In this document: piece after piece, positions 47,027-54,552 of the stretch
Numbering within the stretch: position 1 is the stretch's first letter
Layout: every line of letters begins with the position of its first letter
NCBI RefSeq assembly: GCF_022394535.1
Contig: NZ_CP089414.1
Span: 1,240,001 to 1,304,000 of the forward strand
Direction of reading: 5' to 3'
Origin: Dyella terrae
Lineage (GTDB): Bacteria > Pseudomonadota > Gammaproteobacteria > Xanthomonadales > Rhodanobacteraceae
DNA: 64,000 bases
Notes under the pieces: generated by a model
What the model saw: the letters and a program-made list of their open reading frames with translations, nothing else
Databases searched by the model: none
Told to the model about the DNA's origin: nothing
Position numbers and translations under genes: made by a program

Positions 47027-47262
47027 GTTCCCAACGCCTCCCAGACAACCCAAGTCTGAAAAGCCAGTACGCCAGAAGGGTGGTCATGGACGGACCACCC
47101 CCGCCGGGGGGCAAAAGAACGCGCTCCGGTACGCGCGGGGATGACACCGCCTACTCATCCCACCTGTTTTGGGTGGTTGCCCCCCATCACCCACCGCTTA
47201 CCGTGGTTCAGGTGCTCGCCCAACGGTCCGGCACCCTTTCCCCAACGACGATGCGGGTCCCC
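47027..47262. other. Divergent promoter region, racemase versus aldehyde dehydrogenase
   Basis: This 236-bp region has no credible separate gene. It contains short inverted repeats, CCCCCGCCGGGGG around 47097-47110 and CCACC-n7-GGTGG around 47160-47177, which may be regulator sites. The aldehyde dehydrogenase frame extends through it without family similarity. Confidence 0.4.
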
Positions 47263-48690
47263 ATGGAAACCCTGGACAGCTTCTATATCGACGGTCAGTG
47301 GGTGGCTCCAGCTGCCGGCGCCGCTACCACGAGCATCGTCAATCCTGCCGATGAAAGTGTGATCGGGACACTCTCCCTCGGAAGCGAAGCAGACGTGGAT
47401 CGCGCCGTCGCAGCCGCCCACGCCGCATGGCCGGCGTGGGCGCAGACCAGCCGCGAGGAACGCATCGCGATACTTGAACGAATGGCCGCGCTCTATCGCG
47501 ACCGCCTCGGGGAAATCGCCCAGGCTGTGTGCACGGAAATGGGTGCACCGTTATGGCTGTGCCACGAACTGCAGGCCGCCGTGGGGCTGGTGCAGATCCA
47601 GGCCGCCATTTCGGCGTTGCGCGAACTTGCTTTTGACACCGTGCAAGGCACCACGCAGATCGTGCGCGAACCCGTGGGCGTAGTGGCCTTGATCACGCCA
47701 TGGAACTGGCCGCTCAACCAGATGGCCGCCAAGGTGGCGCCGGCACTGGCTGCCGGTTGCACCGTCGTGCTCAAGCCGTCGGAGATCACGCCGCTCGACG
47801 CGCGGATTTTTGCGCAGATCGTGCACGAGGCCGGCGTACCTGCCGGCGTGTTCAACATGATCTACGGCGAAGGCAAAGTCGTAGGCAGCGCCCTCGCCCG
47901 CCATCCGGATGTGGACATGATCTCCATCACCGGTTCCACCCGCGCAGGCATCGACGTCGCCACGCAGGCAGCGCCAACGGTCAAGCGCGTCACACAGGAA
48001 CTGGGCGGCAAGTCGCCCAACCTGATCCTGGACGATGCGGACCTGAAAACCGCTGTGTCCGCTGGCGTCATCAGTTGCATGATCAACAGCGGGCAGACCT
48101 GCATTGCACCAACGCGCATGCTGGTGCCGCGCTCGCGCTACGAGGAGGCATTGGCCATCGCCGCGGCGACCGCCCATGCCCTCGTGGTGGGTGATCCGAA
48201 GGAACCCACCAGCAAGCTTGGCCCTATCGCCAACAGGGGCCAGTACGAGCGTGTGCAGCACATGATCGAGATTGGCATCAAGGAAGGCGCACGCATCGTG
48301 GCAGGTGGCCCGGGACGTCCACCGGGGCTCACGCGCGGTTACTACGCGCGTCCCACCATCTTCGCGGACGTCACCACCGACATGACGATTGCACGCGACG
48401 AAATCTTCGGTCCCGTGCTGGTCATCATGCCGTACGACACCGAAGAGGATGGCATTGCCATCGCCAACGATACGCCCTACGGGCTGGCCGCCTATGTGTG
48501 GTCCGCCGACGTGGCGCGTGCGCGCCGCGTGGCGCGTCGCATCCGTGCCGGTGCTGTGCAGATCAACGGCGCACGCCTCGACCTCACCGCGCCTTTCGGC
48601 GGCATGAAGGCTTCCGGCAATGGTCGTGAATTCGGCACAGCGGGCCTGGCCGAATTCCTCGAATACAAATCGCTGGCCGGCGCCGCCTGA
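47263..48690 (+). CDS. NAD(P)-dependent aldehyde dehydrogenase
   Basis: A 475-residue member of the aldehyde dehydrogenase superfamily. ITPWNWPLNQMAAKVAPALAAG is the cofactor strand, ITGSTRAGIDVA the glycine loop, TQELGGKSPNLILDDAD holds the general-base Glu, and INSGQTCIAPTRM the catalytic Cys. It oxidises an aldehyde to its acid, the step before CoA activation by the ligase. I start at METLDSFYIDGQW; a start 12 bases earlier (47251) is equally possible since no good ribosome site is seen. The GMC gene follows by 41 bp. Confidence 0.92.
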   Translation: METLDSFYIDGQWVAPAAGAATTSIVNPADESVIGTLSLGSEADVDRAVAAAHAAWPAWAQTSREERIAILERMAALYRDRLGEIAQAVCTEMGAPLWLCHELQAAVGLVQIQAAISALRELAFDTVQGTTQIVREPVGVVALITPWNWPLNQMAAKVAPALAAGCTVVLKPSEITPLDARIFAQIVHEAGVPAGVFNMIYGEGKVVGSALARHPDVDMISITGSTRAGIDVATQAAPTVKRVTQELGGKSPNLILDDADLKTAVSAGVISCMINSGQTCIAPTRMLVPRSRYEEALAIAAATAHALVVGDPKEPTSKLGPIANRGQYERVQHMIEIGIKEGARIVAGGPGRPPGLTRGYYARPTIFADVTTDMTIARDEIFGPVLVIMPYDTEEDGIAIANDTPYGLAAYVWSADVARARRVARRIRAGAVQINGARLDLTAPFGGMKASGNGREFGTAGLAEFLEYKSLAGAA

Positions 48691-48731
48691 TCGCAGTTCT
48701 GCCGGCCACACGCCATACACAGGGAACACCC

Positions 48732-50396
48732 ATGAGCCACCCTGACCCGTCACCCGCCATCGCAGGCGAATACGACTACATCGTGGTAGGCGCCGGCTCC
48801 GCCGGATGCGCGGTTGCCGCACGACTGGCCGAAACGTCCGGCGTTACGGTCGCCCTGCTCGAAACAGGATCCGCCGATCATCACTACTCGATCTGGACAC
48901 CTATCGGCCTTGCCAAGACGGTGGTGCGCCCCGGCCCCTACAACTACGGCTACTACACCGAACCGCAACCGGGACTCAACGATCGCACGTCGTACCAACC
49001 GCGCGGCCGCGTACTGGGCGGCAGCTCGTCCATCAACGGCATGGTCTACATCCGCGGTGACCGCAGCGACTACGACGACTGGGCACGCGCTGGCTGCACC
49101 GGCTGGGGGTTCGAGGACGTACTGCCGTATTTCCGCCGCAGCGAGAACAACGACCGTTGCCGCGGGCGCGACGACAATCCGCTGCACGGTGGCAACGGAC
49201 CACTGTACGTCAGTGAACTTCGCAGCCCCAACCGCTTCTCCAAGGCATTCATAGAAGCGGCGGTGCAGGCGGGCATTCCGCGTAACAACGACTTCAATGG
49301 CCCGAAGCAGGAAGGCGCCGGCCTTTACCAGGTCACCCAGTACAACGGCGAACGCTGGAATGCCGCGCGTGCATACTTGCATCGCGGCGACGCCAAGGAT
49401 CGGACCTTCAACGGCGGGCGAAAGAACCTCGACGTGCTGATCGAAACACAGGCCTTGCGCATCCTGTTCGAAGACAAGCGGGCAGTTGCGGTGACCGTAG
49501 TTCGGAATGGCAACGTGCAGGTATTGCGCGCGCGCCGGGAGGTGATCATCAGCGGCGGCGTGTTCAATTCGCCGCAACTTCTGCTTGCCTCCGGCATCGG
49601 CCCCGCGACGCAACTGCGCGCCATGGGCGTACCTGTACTGCACGATCTGCCGGGCGTCGGTGAGAATCTGCAGGATCATCTCGACGTCGTCATCAACACG
49701 CAACTGCCAACCACCGAACTGTTCGGTGCCTCGCTGCGCGGCGCACTGAAACTGGCTGGCGAAGTTCTGCGCTACCGTCGCCATCGCACTGGCATGGTCA
49801 CCTCGAATTTCTGCGAGGCGGGCGCATTCGCCAAGACTCGCCCGGAACTGGAACGACCGGACATCAACCTGGTTTTCGTCACCGCACTCATCGGCAACCG
49901 CAACATGGGCAGCCGCCGAGAGCTGGGGCACGGCTATTCGGCGCATGCTTGCGTGCTGCGTCCGCATAGCCGCGGCCGCGTCAAGCTGCGCTCTCCCGAC
50001 ATGCGCGACACACCGCTGATCGACACGCGACTGATGTCCGATCCACGTGACCTGGACAGCCTGGTCGAAGGCATCAAACTGCTGCGCCGCGTGCTCACGC
50101 AACCCTCCCTCGCCAACTTTGGCGGACACCAGATGCTCAGCGAATACATGGCCGATGACGACGGCATCCGTGCCTTCGCCCGCAGTCATGCCGACTGCCT
50201 GTATCACCCCGTGGGCACCTGCAAGATGGGCGTGGACGACATGGCCGTGGTCGATCCGTCGCTTCGCGTGCGCGGCACCGAAGGCCTGCGCATCGTCGAC
50301 TGCTCGATCATGCCCACCCTCATCGGCGGCAATACCAATGCACCGGCCATGATGATCGGCGAGAAAGCGGCCGACCTTATTCGCAGCGCTGCCTAA
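48732..50396 (+). CDS. GMC-family alcohol dehydrogenase/oxidase (AlkJ/BetA-like)
   Basis: A 554-residue FAD enzyme. YIVVGAGSAGCAVAARLAE binds the ADP part of FAD, GRVLGGSSSINGMVYIRGDRSDYDDWA is the first GMC signature, and ISGGVFNSPQLLLASGIGP the second. Catalytic His/Asn positions lie in LYHPVGTCKMG and IGGNTNAPAMMIGEKAADLI. It should oxidise an alcohol to the aldehyde used by the adjacent dehydrogenase. Related bacterial enzymes act on aliphatic alcohols or choline; the absence of a choline operon and the lipid-type neighbours favour a hydrophobic alcohol. Confidence 0.92.
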   Translation: MSHPDPSPAIAGEYDYIVVGAGSAGCAVAARLAETSGVTVALLETGSADHHYSIWTPIGLAKTVVRPGPYNYGYYTEPQPGLNDRTSYQPRGRVLGGSSSINGMVYIRGDRSDYDDWARAGCTGWGFEDVLPYFRRSENNDRCRGRDDNPLHGGNGPLYVSELRSPNRFSKAFIEAAVQAGIPRNNDFNGPKQEGAGLYQVTQYNGERWNAARAYLHRGDAKDRTFNGGRKNLDVLIETQALRILFEDKRAVAVTVVRNGNVQVLRARREVIISGGVFNSPQLLLASGIGPATQLRAMGVPVLHDLPGVGENLQDHLDVVINTQLPTTELFGASLRGALKLAGEVLRYRRHRTGMVTSNFCEAGAFAKTRPELERPDINLVFVTALIGNRNMGSRRELGHGYSAHACVLRPHSRGRVKLRSPDMRDTPLIDTRLMSDPRDLDSLVEGIKLLRRVLTQPSLANFGGHQMLSEYMADDDGIRAFARSHADCLYHPVGTCKMGVDDMAVVDPSLRVRGTEGLRIVDCSIMPTLIGGNTNAPAMMIGEKAADLIRSAA

Positions 50397-50430
50397 GCGC
50401 TTCCTTACCCATCTTATGCAGGAGCCATGC

Positions 50431-52212
50431 ATGCTCTTTTCTGGTTCGACCTACGCTGCCCGGAGCACCGTATCGCGCGCACGCCCGTCGTTGCTGTGGG
50501 GCGCGATGGCCCTGGCAGGTGCCATCGTCGTCCCGCCTGCTATCGCGGAAACAGGCAACCCCTACCTTGCCCAGTCGTACAACAGCGTCACGCATTGGGA
50601 TCATGGCGGCGCGCAGAACGCCAAAATCGCGGTGCCGCGCGGCTTCTACGACGCCACGCCAGCGTCGGAGCAACTGGTGCCGAACGAGTCGGTGAGCCTG
50701 CCGCTGCTCTCAGACAAGGTCAACGGCAAGGACGTGTATTGGTGGTGGGCGGGCTTCTCGCTCCGCAAGCTCACCGAGGACCATGGCCAGTTGGTGGAAC
50801 TGGCTCACGCCGACATTCCGGTCAAGCTTCCCAACTACACGCCCGTCACGCCGGAGCAGCGGCGCGAGCAGGCGGCAAAAGTACAATCTTTCCTCGATAC
50901 AAAGGACGAGAAGGGTCTGTTGGACTACATGAAGTCCCAACCCAACCGCATGCTTTCGGCGGCGTCGGACCAGATCGCCAATGGCGCGGTGTATGCGGTG
51001 CTGACGCGCGACGATGCTTTCATTGGCTGCAGCGGACGCACGGTGTTCCGCATCGACTCGGCCGACACGAAGAACCCCGCCTCACCGCTCAAGCTGACCA
51101 AGCTCATCACCCTGCCCGCCAACCTGTTCGACAACGAAAAGGCCAAGCACGGCACGCGCCTTCCGGTGGACATGCTGTTTGGCCTGTCCATCACGCACAA
51201 CGGCTTCCTGGTGGTGAACACGCTGGGCGGCAAGGTCATCACACTGGATCGCCATACGCTCGACGTCATCGACAGCTACACCGTGGCCGGCAACGACGAG
51301 TTGTTCCTCAACAGCTTCGCCACTGGCGCCGATGCGCATGGTGGCTCGGTCTACGTTGCCTCCAACACCACTATGTACCGTCTGGTGGTGGATGCTCATG
51401 GCAAGATCCACGACGACGAAGCCAGCGGTGCGTGGAAGGCGCCATACGAGCGTGGCGAACGCATGCCGCCGCCCAAGCTTGCCGACGGTACCGGCTCCAC
51501 CCCCAGCCTGATGGGCTTTGGCCCCAAGGACGACAAACTGGTGGTCATCACCGATGGCGCAAAGAAGATGCACCTCGTGGCGTTCTGGCGCGACCAGATT
51601 CCCGCCGGCTGGAAGCAGAAGCCCGGTATGCTGTCGCCGCGCATCGCCGACCAGCGCGAAGTGGATCTGGGCCCCGGCATCGACGTCGTGCAGTCCGAAC
51701 AACAGGTATCTGTGTTCGGCAACTATGCCTTCGTCGTCAACAATATTGCGCCGGACGACGCCCGCAGCGCGCCGCTCGACTCAGCGCCTTACTACGTCAA
51801 CCTTCTACTGGGCGCTACCCGCCCTGCTGGCGCCGGCGCCGCCACCATGATCTGGCAGCAAGACAAGCATGCTTGGAAACAGCTCTGGGCACGCCCGGAC
51901 GTCGCGTCCATCTCGGTGGTGCCCATGATCAGCGGCGGTAGCCACATGGCGATCATCGATGGCTATTTCACCAAGCGCTGGAACGATCGCCAATATATCG
52001 GCATGGACCTGGATACCGGGAAGACCGTGATGACCATCCGCGGCGGTACCGACCCCATCTTCAATGGCATGTACTCGCCGATCAAGGTCGATCTACAGGG
52101 CCATTTCCTGTACGGCACCGCATTTGGCCTGCTTCGTCTTGATGCAAATGCGATGAGGCGAATCGCTAATCCGGACACTTCACCGGCGGCCACTGTGCAG
52201 GGAACCCATTGA
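50431..52212 (+). CDS. Secreted protein of unknown function, probable beta-propeller
   Basis: A 593-residue exported protein with an N-terminal hydrophobic segment (LLWGAMALAGAIVVPPAIA, cleavage near residue 39). The mature part contains repeated strand-rich segments with conserved small motifs (LVVNTLGGKVITLDRHTLDVIDSY, GGSVYVASNTTMYRLVVDAHG, DDKLVVITDGAKKMHLVAFWR), suggestive of a propeller. I do not recognise a named family. AGGAG lies 7-8 bases before ATG 50431; a start 15 bases earlier is in frame. It closes the ALDH-GMC unit and may present or bind the pathway substrate in the periplasm. Confidence 0.7.
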   Translation: MLFSGSTYAARSTVSRARPSLLWGAMALAGAIVVPPAIAETGNPYLAQSYNSVTHWDHGGAQNAKIAVPRGFYDATPASEQLVPNESVSLPLLSDKVNGKDVYWWWAGFSLRKLTEDHGQLVELAHADIPVKLPNYTPVTPEQRREQAAKVQSFLDTKDEKGLLDYMKSQPNRMLSAASDQIANGAVYAVLTRDDAFIGCSGRTVFRIDSADTKNPASPLKLTKLITLPANLFDNEKAKHGTRLPVDMLFGLSITHNGFLVVNTLGGKVITLDRHTLDVIDSYTVAGNDELFLNSFATGADAHGGSVYVASNTTMYRLVVDAHGKIHDDEASGAWKAPYERGERMPPPKLADGTGSTPSLMGFGPKDDKLVVITDGAKKMHLVAFWRDQIPAGWKQKPGMLSPRIADQREVDLGPGIDVVQSEQQVSVFGNYAFVVNNIAPDDARSAPLDSAPYYVNLLLGATRPAGAGAATMIWQQDKHAWKQLWARPDVASISVVPMISGGSHMAIIDGYFTKRWNDRQYIGMDLDTGKTVMTIRGGTDPIFNGMYSPIKVDLQGHFLYGTAFGLLRLDANAMRRIANPDTSPAATVQGTH

Positions 52213-52381
52213 GCAACTGAAATATGCGCGTAGCGCCATTCCAACTGTACGAGTGACAGATCGGCAGCGAAACTGTGTCGCCGGAACGGGTGTAGAGCGT
52301 CTCGATCTTTCCGATCAGTCTCGCATTCAATGCCACCCCGCGCCCGCGGCACCGTGTAATGGCACTCTGGTGCCCTCAGCC

Positions 52382-54421
52382 TCAGCGAGCTTCAGTCTGA
52401 ACAGGCGTGAGCGCGTCGTCGCCCTCATGCAGCAACATCAGGTAGCTAGCCGCCGACCAGCTGAAATTGGGTGACTGGTAGCCGTGACCGGTCAGTGGAT
52501 CGTAGTTTTCATACGTCGTCCCCTGCCTGGTCAGGCCCTGGGCGTTGAGCACCAGCCGGCGCGCCATCTCATCGGCTTCGCTACGGAAGCCGTAGTGCCT
52601 GAGCGCTTCGACGCCGAAGTACGCCTGGTCCATCCAGACCGGTCCGCGCCAATAGCCCTTGATCGGCGAGAAATGTGGATCGTCCTTGGCCAGCGTGGGG
52701 AAAGGCATCACGGTGGCGAACTTGTTCGGATCGAGCATGACGCGACTGACCGCCTGCGCCTGTTCCGGTGTCGCGACGCCCGCCCACAACGGCGCCCAGC
52801 CCTCCGAGCCGTACACGCGCACCGGCTCATGGCTCGGTAGGCGCACGTCGAAGAAGTAGCCCGCCGTCGGATCGAACATGCGCTGCTGGATCAGCGGCTT
52901 CATCTCCGCCGCTTCCTTCAGCCACATGGATTGATCCGACGTTTTGCCGAGCACGCCGGCCAATTCCGCCAGCTCAAGCTTTTCGCGATACAGGTACGCG
53001 TTGAGATCCACCGACTCCTGATTGAGCGACCACGCCCCCTCACCGTTACGAATCATGCTGGCGCCGTCGAAGCGCACAGCGTTGTCCATGCCGCTTTCCC
53101 ATGCCGCGGCGACTCGCGTGCCGTCCGTGGCGCCAAATTCGGCCAAGCCATCGTGATCGTGATCGCGCGCCTGGAACCACCAGCGGTGATAGCGCACGAG
53201 TTTGTCGTACATCTCGGCAACGAACGCGCGATCATGCGTGGCGTGGTAGATCGCCAACGTCGCCCACGTCGCCAACGGCGGCTTGGTGTCACGCCAGTTG
53301 TTCTCCGCCTTGCCGAGGAACACGCAGTCGGGAACCATCCCGTCCGCCGCCTGGTAGTCGAACATGGTGCGCATCTGGTCGCGCGCCAGGTCCGGCGCAA
53401 ACAGCGCCAGCGCTGCGGCATGCTTCCACGAGTCCCAGGCCCAGAAGCCGTTGAAATCGGGGTTGGAGTAAGAAGGGATGACGCCGTCGTGGTGCAGGTC
53501 GCCACGTGCGGCACGCCAGTTGCCCAGCATGATAATCATGGCTTTGGCGGCAACGTGCTGGGTGACATCGTCCGCCACACCTTGCAGGTGATAGGCCGGG
53601 ACAGTTTTCAGGTAGCCCGCCCAACGTTCGCGGTTTGCTGACCAAGCCGCCACATCATCCACGGCAGGAGTTTGCGCGCTCGCGTCGTAAAGCAACGTCT
53701 GGTCGACGAACACGCTCATCGTCTGCCCTGCCGCGAGTTGCAGGGGTTGTGCCAGGGCGATGCTGTAGCGATCACCGCTGACGTTGCTTCTTCCCAGGGA
53801 ACCCGCTGGCGTATGCAGCGTAGTAACCAGCCGTGATGGTGATTTAGCGAAGGACTGCACAACGGCGTCACCATCCTTACTAAGGCGGGAACCATTGGCG
53901 TGGAAGGTGTTGCCTTCGATCGAAAGCTCGACGGCGCGCGCATCGGTCGCCGTCATCTCGATTCTCGCGACGGTACGTGACGAATCGGCAAAGAACAGCG
54001 TCTGACGGATCGTCAATCCCGGCGCTGTGAAATCGCGAATGAGGAAGCCTGGCCCGGCATGCGACTCTCCAGGCGTAAGCGCCACCGCCTTGCCACTCTT
54101 CGCATCACGCAGCGTCAGCGCGGCAAAGCGTGCACCAGTCCACTGCCCGCCAGCAAGGCTATGCACGAACGGACCGACAAAGCCGGACGAAGCATCTCCC
54201 GACGGCGGCAGGCTGTAGCCATGCCAAGCGCCAGCATCGAAGAAGATATTGAAGCTCCGATCGCCGGGCGTCTTCGGCAAACCGTGCATGTCCAGCATAT
54301 CGAGATACGGCGCGACGGCACCTGCGGCATCCTCGGCCATGGCGGCGCTTTGGCCGAAACCTGCAAGCGCCAGCGCAAAAGCCAGCGCCGCAAGACGAAG
54401 ATGCTTGGTACGAAAACCCAT
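52382..54421 (-). CDS. GH63-like (MGH1/YgjK type) glycosidase, exported
   Basis: A 679-residue secreted hydrolase. The signal peptide (LAALAFALALAGFGQSAAMA) ends near residue 29. An N-terminal beta-sandwich precedes an (alpha/alpha)6 barrel with FNGFWAWDSWKHAAALALF (predicted acid Asp), ADGMVPDCVFLG, GYWRGPVWMDQAYFGVEAL and the closing YENYDPLTGHGYQSPNFSWSA. These match GH63 and relatives such as E. coli YgjK, which act on alpha-glucosidic or related sugars. AGGAG precedes ATG 54419-54421. It is downstream of the TonB receptor, after a terminator. Confidence 0.82.
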   Translation of the reverse strand: MGFRTKHLRLAALAFALALAGFGQSAAMAEDAAGAVAPYLDMLDMHGLPKTPGDRSFNIFFDAGAWHGYSLPPSGDASSGFVGPFVHSLAGGQWTGARFAALTLRDAKSGKAVALTPGESHAGPGFLIRDFTAPGLTIRQTLFFADSSRTVARIEMTATDARAVELSIEGNTFHANGSRLSKDGDAVVQSFAKSPSRLVTTLHTPAGSLGRSNVSGDRYSIALAQPLQLAAGQTMSVFVDQTLLYDASAQTPAVDDVAAWSANRERWAGYLKTVPAYHLQGVADDVTQHVAAKAMIIMLGNWRAARGDLHHDGVIPSYSNPDFNGFWAWDSWKHAAALALFAPDLARDQMRTMFDYQAADGMVPDCVFLGKAENNWRDTKPPLATWATLAIYHATHDRAFVAEMYDKLVRYHRWWFQARDHDHDGLAEFGATDGTRVAAAWESGMDNAVRFDGASMIRNGEGAWSLNQESVDLNAYLYREKLELAELAGVLGKTSDQSMWLKEAAEMKPLIQQRMFDPTAGYFFDVRLPSHEPVRVYGSEGWAPLWAGVATPEQAQAVSRVMLDPNKFATVMPFPTLAKDDPHFSPIKGYWRGPVWMDQAYFGVEALRHYGFRSEADEMARRLVLNAQGLTRQGTTYENYDPLTGHGYQSPNFSWSAASYLMLLHEGDDALTPVQTEAR

Positions 54422-54480
54422 CACGTAAAGCTCCTGTTGCGTCGATCTGTTTACACGCGACGCGTGCGCCGCACATGCAC

Positions 54481-54512
54481 AAAGCGCCGGCTGCTCTCGC
54501 AACCGGCGCTTT
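54481..54512 (-). terminator. Hairpin terminator between the TonB receptor and the GH63-like gene
   Basis: AAAGCGCCGG pairs perfectly with CCGGCGCTTT over a 12-base loop. It would end or reduce transcription from the receptor gene into the glycosidase gene. Confidence 0.75.
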
Positions 54513-54552
54513 GCAGACTAGCTACGTCCCACGCAGGGCACCAGCCGGTGCA

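Noticed and set aside
48750-50432. A 560-codon minus-strand open frame opposite the GMC gene
   Set aside because: It is antisense to a gene with both GMC signatures; no signal, domain or ribosome site supports it.
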